Shown: positions 16,824-25,125 of the stretch, piece by piece | How positions within the stretch are numbered: the first letter of the stretch is position 1 | Layout: each line of letters begins with the position of its first letter | Source: DSOI01 sp041394885 | Lineage (GTDB): Bacteria; Acidobacteriota; Terriglobia; Bryobacterales; Bryobacteraceae | Direction: 5' to 3' | Assembly: GCA_041394885.1 (NCBI GenBank) | Contig: JAWKHI010000010.1 | Location: 123,450 to 187,449 of the forward strand | DNA: 64,000 bases | Translations under genes and position numbers: made by a program | The notes under the pieces: model-generated | Told to the model about the DNA's origin: nothing | The model's input: the letters and a program-made list of their open reading frames with translations, nothing else | The model's database searches: none

Positions 16824-17163
16824 TCAGAACTCCATCCATCCAGGACGGTGACCGGCTCGCCGTTAGCATCTGCGCCATCTCAGACGCGACGCAAATCGCC
16901 ACTCCGATCCCGAACAGCCAGCGCCGGCGCGGTGTCTCTCCTCCCGCGCCTGATACGACTCCAAACCCGCAGAACAACCCAACGTGGAACAGCTTCTGCA
17001 TCGCGAACAGCAAGCCATCGGACGCCATGCCGCCCGTCGTCCGCCGCCACACCACAGCCGCCGTATGGTAGAAAAAGCGGCCCGCTGCGTCGGTGGATGC
17101 CATCAGGCATGCCGCGGCCGCCGCGGCGTATAGCAGCCGGAGATCGATTCGAAACCGGCTCAG
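16747..17163 (-). CDS. VanZ-like membrane protein
   Basis: A small (138-residue) membrane protein with about four hydrophobic segments and the VanZ-type pattern KLFHVGLF, SEMAQ and the R-P-S-W-MDGVLN block. VanZ-like proteins are common in exopolysaccharide loci, with no agreed function. No ATG, GTG or TTG precedes the first membrane helix. The only sensible start is CTG 17163, which forms a CTGA overlap with the kinase stop and has GGAG 5 bases upstream. An ATG inside the first helix (17103) would give a truncated protein. Confidence 0.72.
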   Translation of the reverse strand: MSRFRIDLRLLYAAAAAACLMASTDAAGRFFYHTAAVVWRRTTGGMASDGLLFAMQKLFHVGLFCGFGVVSGAGGETPRRRWLFGIGVAICVASEMAQMLTASRSPSWMDGVLNVACFSGGAAVGQLRRARESSQKPS

Positions 17164-18767
17164 CTGTTCTCCGACGTGTAGTTGTAGCGATAGTACCCGT
17201 ACCGGTTCTTGTCTTTCGGGTTCCACCCGTTCAACACCGTCCCCAGGATATGGATGCCATCGTCCACCAGTCTTTGCTTGGCCAGCATCGCCGCGTCGCG
17301 TGTCGTCTTGCCGGCTCGCAGAACCAGGATCGCCCCCTCAGCCAACCGGCCGAGCACGCGCGCGTCCGACAGGTACAACATCGGCGGAGTGTCGATGATC
17401 ACCGTGTCGAACTCACTCCGCAGCCGTTCGAGCAAGTCCGCCATCCGGTTGGAGTACAACAGGTTCGCGATGCTCACCGTCCCAGGGCCGCTCGGCAGCA
17501 AATACAGATTCTCGATGTCGGTCGGCTTCACCAGCGCCTCGATCGGAGAATCTTTCAGCGAAATCCGCTCCCGCAGCAGATTGCTCAACCCCCACGCATT
17601 CGGCAGATTGAAAATCTTGTGCAAGTGCGGCTTGCGCAAATCCGCGTCCAGCAGCAGAACCCGCTGGTTGATCTCGGCGAGCGCGATACCCAGATTGCTC
17701 ACCGTCGTGCTCTTGCCCTCGCCCCGGTCGACGCTGGTCACCAGGATCACCCGCGGCCGGTCTTTCGGGCCGCGCGAGGCGAGAATCGACGCGAGCGTGC
17801 TCCGGTAGGATTCCGCCACCACCGATGGCCGGTCCTGCCACGTAATCAGTTCCACCGAGTCCTGGCCCGCTGCCCAGGAGCCATTCGCCCCTTCCTGCAT
17901 CGGCATCAGGCCGTTGTCGCTTTCGATCTTCGGCAGCTTCGCCGGCGCCACCGACGCCGACGACGGAATCACGCCCAGTTCGGGCACTTTCAAATAGTAC
18001 GAGGCCTCGCCCGGCGCCTTCAGGCTCCGGTTCACGTGGTCGCTGGTGAACACGAACAGGCTTCCCAGCATCAGCCCGACCGCCAGCCCCAGAAACATGT
18101 TCCGCGAGTGCTGCGGCTTGTAAGGCTCGTAGGGCACATCGGCCGGATCCAGCACTCGGATGTTGCTCGTCGGCAGCGCCTGCCCGATGCTCAACTCCTT
18201 CATCTTCTGCAGCAGTTCGTCATACAGCCGCCGGTTGGTTTCCACTTCCCGCTTTAACAACCCGTAGTAGATGGACTTGGTCGAGTTGTCCGACACCGCC
18301 TGCATCTGCTTCCGGTAGGAGTCCTCGAGCATCCGCTCGCGCCGCAGCGCCGCATCATAATCGTTCTTGATCCGCGCGATGATGTTGGCCCGCTCGCGCC
18401 GCAGCGTCGTTTCCATTTCACCGATCTGCGCATTCAGCCGGATCACTTGCGGGTGCGCCGGCGTGAGCGCCGCGCTCTTTTCCGCCAATTCGCGCTTCAG
18501 TTCCGTGATCCGCGTCTGATACTGGCTCAGCCGGCCGTCATCGATCACCTGCGGCACCGTATCGGCCGCCGCCGAAGTCGCTACTTCATAAATCGACTGC
18601 TTCGCCACGCGCTCGGCTTCGGCTCTCCCATACTCGGTCTGCATCTGCCGCAGCTTCTCCTCGGCCACGTTGTCGCGACCGTTCTCGTCGGTGATCACCA
18701 ACCCAGCGCCGCGCGAGTAGTTCTGCAACTGCGCCTCGCTCTGCTCGAGCTTGCCGCGCATTTCCAC
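17160..18767 (-). CDS. Polysaccharide co-polymerase/BY-kinase, C-terminal part after an in-frame TAG
   Basis: This is the larger half of a Wzc/GumC-like protein. It contains the coiled-coil arm (1-200), the second membrane helix (about 224-241), and the bacterial tyrosine kinase domain with Walker A TSVDRGEGKS (344-353), Walker A' LLLDADLRKP (371-380) and Walker B VIIDTPP. A tyrosine-rich tail (NRYGYYRYNY) is the probable autophosphorylation cluster. It continues the reading frame of 18768-19568 directly after a TAG, and its first codon is GTG. Expression on its own would need reinitiation or readthrough. Confidence 0.85.
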   Translation of the reverse strand: MEMRGKLEQSEAQLQNYSRGAGLVITDENGRDNVAEEKLRQMQTEYGRAEAERVAKQSIYEVATSAAADTVPQVIDDGRLSQYQTRITELKRELAEKSAALTPAHPQVIRLNAQIGEMETTLRRERANIIARIKNDYDAALRRERMLEDSYRKQMQAVSDNSTKSIYYGLLKREVETNRRLYDELLQKMKELSIGQALPTSNIRVLDPADVPYEPYKPQHSRNMFLGLAVGLMLGSLFVFTSDHVNRSLKAPGEASYYLKVPELGVIPSSASVAPAKLPKIESDNGLMPMQEGANGSWAAGQDSVELITWQDRPSVVAESYRSTLASILASRGPKDRPRVILVTSVDRGEGKSTTVSNLGIALAEINQRVLLLDADLRKPHLHKIFNLPNAWGLSNLLRERISLKDSPIEALVKPTDIENLYLLPSGPGTVSIANLLYSNRMADLLERLRSEFDTVIIDTPPMLYLSDARVLGRLAEGAILVLRAGKTTRDAAMLAKQRLVDDGIHILGTVLNGWNPKDKNRYGYYRYNYTSENS

Positions 18768-18770
18768 CTA
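18768..18770 (-). other. In-frame amber codon splitting the Wzc/GumC-like gene
   Basis: The sequence on the coding strand is AAC CGC CAA TAG GTG GAA ATG. Both flanks belong to one open frame of 803 codons (17160-19568). In the family this position lies in the WLNRQ-(L)-xEMRxKLE heptad region, where a leucine is expected. Confidence 0.85.
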
Positions 18771-19568
18771 TTGGCGGTTCAGCCACGTCGAAGTTCGCTG
18801 CGCCACGCCCCACCGCGCCTCCATCGACGACTGGATGTACTCTTCCGCCATCCCGTTGGCGAAATCAGCCGCGTAGTGCGGATCGGGTGACTCGCACAGG
18901 ATCTCGAGAATTCGCGCCGCTCCGAACGTCCGGATTTCGGTCTTCACTCCCGGAAGTTTGCCCTCCCATACTTTCGGCCCGCCGTTCGCCGTGCGGTCCT
19001 TCGCCTCGCTCCCCGGAATTCCCAGTGGATTGTTCGACGCCATCGCCGCGCCCGCCGGAGGAACTGGACCCGGCGTCGGCTCCAATTTCGCCGCCCCAGG
19101 AACAGGTGGGATCGGCGGCAGCAGTCCGCTCCCATCCGGCGTCGACGCGCCGGACCGCAGCCGGTGCTCCACCCGCCGCACCAGGCTCAGGCTCTGCAGC
19201 ACCTTCACTTGCGTCGATAGATAAGCTTCCGGCGTGATCCGGCCTTCCCCGGCCGCCATGTCCCTCATCGTGCCGAGCAACTGCTGGCCGCCTTCGTGCA
19301 GTTCGAGCGTCGTACGCGCCAAAAACAGCGGAGTTTGGCGCAGGCTGATCAGCCCCGCCAGCCCCACCCCGCCCAGGGCGAACAGCAGCAAAAGCCACTT
19401 CCTCGCGCGCAGCAACTGAAAGAAGTCGAAAAGACCGCTCGGAGAATCCACCGACGCCGACGGCGTCTCATAGGGCTCCAGGTAAACCACGCGCTGAGGA
19501 CCCGGCAGGTTCGACGCGCCCGACGGCGCCATCAACTGCTTCGAATTCGGATCGGTTGGGTGATACAT
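18768..19568 (-). CDS. Polysaccharide co-polymerase, N-terminal part ending at an in-frame TAG
   Basis: A 266-residue N-terminal portion of a Wzc/GumC-like chain-length protein. It has a cytoplasmic tail, a first membrane helix (about 56-75, LLLLFALGGVGLAGLISL) and the periplasmic Wzz-type domain with a Pro-rich insert near 140-165. Reading stops at TAG (18770-18768), immediately after TSTWLNRQ, where homologues continue into the coiled coil. The downstream 535 codons stay in the same frame, so one base change (for example TTG to TAG) explains the split. It lies 33 bases downstream of the OPX gene. Confidence 0.85.
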   Translation of the reverse strand: MYHPTDPNSKQLMAPSGASNLPGPQRVVYLEPYETPSASVDSPSGLFDFFQLLRARKWLLLLFALGGVGLAGLISLRQTPLFLARTTLELHEGGQQLLGTMRDMAAGEGRITPEAYLSTQVKVLQSLSLVRRVEHRLRSGASTPDGSGLLPPIPPVPGAAKLEPTPGPVPPAGAAMASNNPLGIPGSEAKDRTANGGPKVWEGKLPGVKTEIRTFGAARILEILCESPDPHYAADFANGMAEEYIQSSMEARWGVAQRTSTWLNRQ

Positions 19569-19601
19569 ACAGCGAAATTTCCTTTCCCGAGGCCGGGCTG
19601 G

Positions 19602-20648
19602 CTACAGACGCCCCAGCGTCCAAATACCTGTCATGATGGCGGAGCTGGCCGCCGTCCCAAGGTAGGTGCTCATCGTGCTCGACGGTACTTCGAGAATGTC
19701 TCCCGGCACCAGTTCAATGTCGGGCACCTTGCCTTGCATAATCCGCCTCAAATCGAGTTCCGCGATCGCGGTCCGCATCCCGTCTTCTCGCACGTGCATC
19801 AGGATGCCTTTCTTCTTCGCCGTCGGGCCCAGGCCCCCGGCCATCGCGATCGCCCGCACCAGCGAGACCGAATCCTGCGTCACTAATTCGATCGCGCCCG
19901 GCTTCACCACCGCGCCCGTGATGTAGACCGCACGCGCCTTCTTTTCTTCCGACACCGACACCAGATCGTTCGGTATCAATCGCAGGTTCGCCTCCTCCGT
20001 ACCGCCCGCCAGCGCTTCCTTCAGCGGGATCTCCGCCACGAAAAACTGTCCCGCTTCGTCGCGGCGGGAACTCGGATACGCGATCGGCCCCGCCGACACA
20101 CGCCGGGTCACCGTCACCGACTCTCCCGCTTCCTTCGCCGCCCCGCCGGCCTGCACCAACACCTCGAACAGCGACTTCGCACCTGCCAACTGCACCACGC
20201 CCGGACGCGTCACCGCGCCCGTCACCGTCACCGGCTGGCTGCGGAACTCCGACACGAACGCCGTGATCTGCGGCTGATGGTAGTACTTGCGCATCCGCCG
20301 CGTCAGCTCGGTTTCGAGTTCGCGCACCGTCAATCCCGACGCCTGCACCCGTCCGAGCAGCGGAAGATTCAGGTCCCCCGACGAACTCACCCGCCACGCC
20401 TTGTTGATCTCCTCGAAGTCCAGCGCGGCGATCGTCACCGTGTCTTCCGGACCCACCACCACTTCGCTCCCACGCTTGGCGTTCGCCGGAGTAGATACCG
20501 AAGCCGATACGGACTCCGGAGCATGCGAGGGGGTCTCCTGCGCCAAAGCCGGATTCGCGGCCAATCCCGCCATCCACACTCCGGCAATCACGATCCAACC
20601 GGACGTGAATACACTCGCGATTCCCGCTCGCCTCTCCCTGATCGACAT
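19602..20648 (-). CDS. Outer-membrane polysaccharide export protein (OPX/Wza-like)
   Basis: A periplasmic/outer-membrane export protein that works with the co-polymerase. It has a signal peptide (about residues 1-37, ending NPALAQ), the poly-export domain (VVVGPEDTVTIAALDFEE, GDLNLPLLGRVQASG), and at least two SLBB-type domains (VTVTGAVTRPGVVQL and VYITGAVVKPGAIEL). The start at 20648 is preceded by AGGAGG; an upstream in-frame ATG lacks a signal peptide context. No lipobox cysteine is evident, so outer-membrane attachment differs from E. coli Wza. Confidence 0.9.
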   Translation of the reverse strand: MSIRERRAGIASVFTSGWIVIAGVWMAGLAANPALAQETPSHAPESVSASVSTPANAKRGSEVVVGPEDTVTIAALDFEEINKAWRVSSSGDLNLPLLGRVQASGLTVRELETELTRRMRKYYHQPQITAFVSEFRSQPVTVTGAVTRPGVVQLAGAKSLFEVLVQAGGAAKEAGESVTVTRRVSAGPIAYPSSRRDEAGQFFVAEIPLKEALAGGTEEANLRLIPNDLVSVSEEKKARAVYITGAVVKPGAIELVTQDSVSLVRAIAMAGGLGPTAKKKGILMHVREDGMRTAIAELDLRRIMQGKVPDIELVPGDILEVPSSTMSTYLGTAASSAIMTGIWTLGRL

Positions 20649-20720
20649 TCCTCGGATCCTCCTCTCGCTGTTGACTGTCACTCGGCGCGCCGGCGATGGG
20701 CGCGCCACGCCCGCCCGCGC

Positions 20721-22886
20721 CTACCGCAGGTTCGCCGTCACTGTATTCGAGGTGCCCCTGGCGTTGGTGGCGCGCACCGCCACCGACTGCACCGCCGACA
20801 CTTCGCCATTCACTGCAATCGTGATCGCCACCGTGAACTGGCTTCCGAATCCCGGCGACGCCGCCGACTGGTACCAGGCCCCAAACGGACCGTCCACGTT
20901 CACATCGAGGGAAGTGGTCTGCAGGGAAGCGCCCGCCGCTCCTGTAAATTGCAGGCTGATTTGCGTCACCGAACGCGCTGCCGAATAGCCGGTGATCAGG
21001 ATCTCGAAGCTGCTGGCAGTCTGGGTCCCGATCCGGACGTCCCGGATCTGCGGAGCATCGGCCGGCACCGTCAGCGTTTTTACCACCGGCCGGTCCGCCG
21101 ACAACCGCACCGTGCCCACCTGGAACACCGCCGTCAAGTTGATGTCGCCGGCCACCGTTCCTGTCTGGAACTGCACCTGCGAGGCTCCTTGCCCGAACAG
21201 AGCCTGCGTCGTATTGGCCGGGATCCGGAATTCCACCGTCCGTCCGCCGCTGGCGAACTGGATGGCCGGGTCGTCGACCAACGAACCCGACATGAAGCTC
21301 GCCGTCAGCGTTCCCGTGATGTCGTACGGATACGCCTCGGCCAGCCGCAGACCCACCCCCGGCTGTTCCAACGGCCGCGCGCTGTCGCCCAATCCGACAA
21401 ACGACACCGCCGGCAGATCCGGCGGTGCATCGCCGATACCCCGCAGGTTGATCGTCGCGTCGTCCACCTGCAGCAAGCCCGAAACCGCTCCAAGCGCGGC
21501 CGGTGCGAACTGCAGCGGCACCTCCACGGTCTGGTTCGGCTCGAGCGCCACCGGCAGCGCCGGCAGCGTCTGGATCCGGAACACCGCCGGGCTCGCCGTG
21601 ATGCCCGCCAGGTTACCCGTCCGGTTGCCTTCGTTGCGGATCACCAGCGTCACCACCGGTCCGCGCGCGCCCACCACCGTATTCGGGAACGTGTAGGTGG
21701 CCCCGGTCGCAAGCGGGGTCGAAACCGATCCCACGCGCGCCGCGAACGTCCACCGCGCTCCTAACCCCCGCCCGATGACCCGGATCGCCGCGCCGTCTAC
21801 CCGCAGCGCTCCCTCCACCGTCGCCGCATCGCGCGGCGTGAACGTGAACGTAAATCGAAGCGCGCCGCCCACCGGCAGCGTCTGCGGCAACGCCGGCGGA
21901 GTCAACGCGAACCCGGTCCCGGTCAGCGTCACCGAGCGTACGTCGCCCGGAGAATTGCCCGTGTTGCGCACCGTCATCGTCACCGTCAACGGCGTCCCCG
22001 GCTGCACGTCGGGCAAGGTCAGCACGCCGCCCGCCTCCACCGTGCCGCCGGTGCCCGAGTCCGGCGCCCATTCATAGCTGAACGTCGCACCCACGCCTTC
22101 GCCCGATAGGATGTAAACCCGCTGATCGCCTTCCTTGAAATCGATCGTCAGCCGCCCGTCCTGCTGGCCGCGGCTCTTCGGGTTGAAATTCACATTGAAC
22201 CGCAGCACTTGGTCCGCGGGAATCTTCGCCGGCAGCAGCGGCAGCCCGGACACCGAGTACGCCTCACCGCTCACCGTCACGTTCCGGATCGAGCCCTCCC
22301 CGGTTCCGCGATTCTGCACGATGAACGAGGCCTGCGCGGTGGCGTTCACCACCGTTCCTGGAAACGGAAGCGTCGATCCGGCTTCGATGAGCGTCTGGTT
22401 CCCGGAAGGCTGCACCACGTAGCTCGTGGTGAACACCGGCGCCACCCCGGATGCTTCCAGGAAGAAATTCACCTGAACGGTGGCCTGCGCCGCCGTCAGC
22501 TCGAAAGTCAAACGCCCGCTCACCCGCCCGATCGTCGGCGGAGAAAACCGGATCGTCACCGGCACGCTCGAGTTGGGATTCACCAGTTGATCCCGCGCCG
22601 ATTCCAGCCGGAACGCGCCGTTGTTCACCGCCAGCCGCGTCATCGTCCACGGCGTCGGCCCATTGTTTTCCGCGATGAACGTAAGGTCAGTGGACTCGCC
22701 CAGCAAGACCGGCGGGAACGCCAGCGTTCCGTTGGCCGGCACCGTGAATATCGACGTATCCGTGGCCGTCCTGTACTTGTAGGTGAATTGCGGCGTCTGC
22801 CCGAACGCCGTGCCCGCCGAGGCGGCAAGCAGCGCCATCGCCGCGGCGGTGCGTAGTGTGAGTGCGGAGCGAAGGAGGTTCTTCAT
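20721..22886 (-). CDS. Secreted choice-of-anchor-D / ASPM-like repeat protein
   Basis: A 721-residue exported protein with a signal peptide (about 1-30, AGTAFGQ cleavage). Repeated immunoglobulin-like segments of about 100 residues follow, each with the xxVxNxGxxxG pattern (FIVQNRGTGEGSIRNV, MTVRNTGNSPGDVRSV, LVIRNEGNRTGNLAGI). These are choice-of-anchor-D-type beta-sandwich repeats. The start at 22886 has GAGGAG 6-7 bases upstream. No catalytic motif is seen. Its place just upstream of the export genes suggests a surface protein tied to the polysaccharide, but function is unknown. Confidence 0.8.
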   Translation of the reverse strand: MKNLLRSALTLRTAAAMALLAASAGTAFGQTPQFTYKYRTATDTSIFTVPANGTLAFPPVLLGESTDLTFIAENNGPTPWTMTRLAVNNGAFRLESARDQLVNPNSSVPVTIRFSPPTIGRVSGRLTFELTAAQATVQVNFFLEASGVAPVFTTSYVVQPSGNQTLIEAGSTLPFPGTVVNATAQASFIVQNRGTGEGSIRNVTVSGEAYSVSGLPLLPAKIPADQVLRFNVNFNPKSRGQQDGRLTIDFKEGDQRVYILSGEGVGATFSYEWAPDSGTGGTVEAGGVLTLPDVQPGTPLTVTMTVRNTGNSPGDVRSVTLTGTGFALTPPALPQTLPVGGALRFTFTFTPRDAATVEGALRVDGAAIRVIGRGLGARWTFAARVGSVSTPLATGATYTFPNTVVGARGPVVTLVIRNEGNRTGNLAGITASPAVFRIQTLPALPVALEPNQTVEVPLQFAPAALGAVSGLLQVDDATINLRGIGDAPPDLPAVSFVGLGDSARPLEQPGVGLRLAEAYPYDITGTLTASFMSGSLVDDPAIQFASGGRTVEFRIPANTTQALFGQGASQVQFQTGTVAGDINLTAVFQVGTVRLSADRPVVKTLTVPADAPQIRDVRIGTQTASSFEILITGYSAARSVTQISLQFTGAAGASLQTTSLDVNVDGPFGAWYQSAASPGFGSQFTVAITIAVNGEVSAVQSVAVRATNARGTSNTVTANLR

Positions 22887-22903
22887 GGTCGTCTCCTCGT
22901 TCC

Positions 22904-23886
22904 TTATTGACGGGCCGCGGCCGGTACGAAACGTACCCGCGGCGCCTGCTCGTCGGTTTCTGCCAATCCCAGTTCCGCCAGCCCCAACCCGGCCAGTCCC
23001 GGCTCGACGAGCCAAAGCGGCTGGTCTCCCGGATCGTTCAACGACACCGCCCCGCCCAGATGACGCAGCGTCGTCGGCTGCGCGGGCGACGGTATCTCAT
23101 ATGCTTTCATCCCCGTCTCCAAATCCCAAAACACCAGCGACCCGGTAACCGCCACCAGCAATCGCCCGCCCATTACCGCGAGCCCTGCCGGCGACGCGAT
23201 CCCGTCGCGCTCCTGCGCGATCACGGTCAGCTCAGGAAACTCGTCCCGCGTCGATGCGGCCACTATCTCATTGGCCGCGCGGTCGGCGTAAACAAAACCG
23301 TCCCGCCAGATCACGATCGCCGCCGGATCCTGCGCCTGCGCCACCAATACCGCGGCGGAGCCTGCCCGCAGCGCGTGAATGCCGCCAGGGGCCGCGATCA
23401 ATATCGTGCCCGCGTCGTCCACCGTGATCGCCGTCACCGGACCCAGGTCCGTAACCAAGGCTGCCTCGTTCACCTTGATTTCCGCCTTCAAGCCCGTTAT
23501 CGATTGCACCTGTCCGAGCTCCGGCGAATACAACGCCGCCGCCGTCGCTCCAGGACTCAGCACGATCCGGTCCGGACGCGCCAGCGCACCGGCAATCTCC
23601 TGCACCGTCACCGCGGACTCCGCCGACAGCCCTCTCACAAACGCCACCCGGCCCTGGTCAAACTCGGCGATCAGCGCCACGCCGCGCGCCGAATCCACCG
23701 CCGCCCGGTCCACTGCCATCCCGGCGTCCACCGGATCTCCAGCAGCGCCGCGCCGGCGATCCCGTTCACCGGACGTAGCGCGCGCAGCGTCGTATCGGCG
23801 ACATAACCCATGACCGGTCCGTGAATGCCGGCATAGGCGCCGGCCCCAGTGAGCAGGCCGGCGAGTAAAAGATGTGAGGGTCGCAT
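22904..23886 (-). pseudogene. Secreted beta-propeller-like protein, disrupted by one frameshift
   Basis: The 5' part (23886 to about 23737) encodes a signal peptide and the stretch GPVMGYVADTTLRALRPVNGI. The 3' part (about 23737-22904) continues in another frame with AAVDSARGVALIAEFDQGRV and propeller-like repeats (ITVDDAGTILIAAPGGIHAL). Adding one G in the run CTGGAGAT (giving CTGGGAGAT) would restore a continuous frame reading GAALLGDPVDAGMAVDRA. The gene lies 2 bases after the Ig-like gene. It is either a real single-base deletion or an assembly error. Function is unknown beyond an extracellular repeat protein. Confidence 0.75.
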
Positions 23887-23888
23887 GG

Positions 23889-24545
23889 TTACCGCGGACC
23901 TCCCACGCTGATTCCGCCCACGGAAAGCGTTGTCGGTGGCCGCGACGGCGTGTTCGTGGAATTCCCGCCGCCCACGAACCGGCTCACCAGCAGCCCCACC
24001 GTCGCCCCGGTGCCCACCAGGCCCAGGATCAATTTCGATTTCCCGCCGCCTCCAGCGCCCGGCGCCGCGATCGCCTTCACCGCCCGCGAGTTGGTCTGCG
24101 ACACCACCACCTGGCCTTGCCTCCCGGGTGACGAGGCTGTCACCTTTACGTTGAAGCGTCCGTCCAGTTGATTCGGTTTGAAACCCATGCTGCGCGCCCG
24201 GCCCTGATCGTCGGTTAGAGCCTTGAACGAGTTGCTCCCGTCCGCATACGCCCCACCGGCCCCGAAGCTCGGCACCGTGAAGATCACCTCCGCGTTGCTC
24301 ACCGCGTCGCCCCGTTCGTTTTTCACCACAACGGCAATATCGGAGCCCACCCGGCGCTTGGTGTCGTGGAATGCACCCTCCCCCTCGAGGATCTCGATCT
24401 TTAAAAAAGTATCCGCGGCGGCGAGCCGCGGCGCGGACACCGTGGGCATCAGCAGTAACAGGGCCGCGAATATGGCCCCGGTAGACCCTCCGGCGCGAGC
24501 CGGCGGGGCATATCGGCGCGAAGCCGAAAAGCCTTTGTTCAGCAA
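23889..24545 (-). CDS. Secreted Ig-like domain protein
   Basis: A 218-residue exported protein with an N-terminal hydrophobic segment (about 22-44). One bacterial Ig-like domain (IEILEGEGAFHDTKRRV, VVVKNERGDAVSNAEVIFTV, LTDDQGRARSMGF) follows, then a Gly-rich linker and a C-terminal hydrophobic segment (LILGLVGTGATVGLLV). The start codon is TTG 24545, supported by GGAGGT 8 bases upstream. It is the first gene after the 580-base non-coding stretch and so probably the first gene of this transcript. Function is unknown; similar small proteins recur near acidobacterial exopolysaccharide genes. Confidence 0.78.
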   Translation of the reverse strand: MLNKGFSASRRYAPPARAGGSTGAIFAALLLLMPTVSAPRLAAADTFLKIEILEGEGAFHDTKRRVGSDIAVVVKNERGDAVSNAEVIFTVPSFGAGGAYADGSNSFKALTDDQGRARSMGFKPNQLDGRFNVKVTASSPGRQGQVVVSQTNSRAVKAIAAPGAGGGGKSKLILGLVGTGATVGLLVSRFVGGGNSTNTPSRPPTTLSVGGISVGGPR

Positions 24546-24725
24546 GTTCGGGTACCTCCGGAAAAGTGGAAATTTCGGTGGATCGGGCGGCGCGGCTTAT
24601 ACCAGCCGGTTGAAAAACGCGTCCGCCGTTACGCAAAGTGGGATCATCAGGCCGGCATCGGATTGGCTGCGCCAGGACTTCTCTCGTCCCTCGACTTCCT
24701 CGCGCGCCGCTTGCGAGCCTTGGAT

Positions 24726-24788
24726 GGGCTTCCGCCCTCTCAGTCCCACCTAGGGGGAACCTCCGAATCGCACCTATCGGTGCTTCGG
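24726..24788 (-). ncRNA. Candidate structured 5' leader upstream of the polysaccharide operon
   Basis: On the minus strand 24788-24763 folds as CCGAA-GCACC-gata-GGTGC-ga-TTCGG, ten base pairs with a two-base bulge. It is followed by a GGGC-ggaa-GCCC hairpin (24737-24726) with a GNRA loop. The element lies about 180-245 bases before the first start codon (24545). I found no match to the GEMM, TPP or cobalamin consensus motifs I know. It could be a regulatory leader, or chance pairing in GC-rich DNA. Confidence 0.35.
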
Positions 24789-24793
24789 TAACC

Positions 24794-24823
24794 AGTCTCG
24801 CCGTTTTTCGGCCCGGTTGTCAA
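24794..24823 (-). promoter_or_regulatory. Candidate sigma-70 promoter of the polysaccharide operon
   Basis: On the minus strand a perfect TTGACA (24823-24818) is followed after 17-18 bases by CGAGAC/GAGACT as a weak -10. Transcription would begin near 24787, exactly at the first hairpin of the leader. The -10 is poor, so this is tentative. Confidence 0.35.
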
Positions 24824-24939
24824 CTGGAAAACAGGCGATGGAGAACTCACCACCCATATGACGATCAATTTCAGGATGAACTGTAAGCGATTGAAATAAA
24901 AAAGACATAGACCACCACCGCCGCAAGGGCCAGGGATCG

Positions 24940-24973
24940 GCCCTCTGGGAGTACTGAGGGCAAAATGACCCTC
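24940..24973 (-). promoter_or_regulatory. Overlapping alternative hairpins
   Basis: GAGGG at 24956-24960 can pair either with CCCTC at 24941-24945 (stem GCCCTC/GAGGGC) or with CCCTC at 24969-24973. The two hairpins are mutually exclusive. The element lies between the CDP-sugar gene stop (25126) and the candidate promoter at 24794-24823. No T-tract follows, so a simple terminator is not supported. The rest of 24546-25125 shows nothing else I can name. Confidence 0.25.
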
Positions 24974-25125
24974 GGGAGCTACCCCCACACCTGCGGAGGG
25001 ACCATCCCGCTCGCAGCCTAAGGTTCTAACGCGTTTAGGAGCCTCGTACTGGGGTCACCCCCATTTCCACGATCGCCGCCGATTCTCGGACTCTTCGCCC
25101 AACCCCCATCTGCGCCATCGGACGC

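Noticed and set aside
18768..18770. TAG decoded as pyrrolysine
   Set aside because: No pyl genes are visible, the position is a coiled-coil Leu site, and a point mutation or error is simpler.
24726..24760. CTGAGA-containing stretch suggestive of a TPP riboswitch
   Set aside because: The rest of the conserved TPP core (ACCTGATC and its pairing partners) is missing, and downstream genes are not thiamine genes.
24780..24800. GGTTACCGA resembling the 3' end of a GEMM (c-di-GMP) riboswitch
   Set aside because: The hallmark ACGCAAAGCC block and the GAAA tetraloop receptor arrangement are absent.
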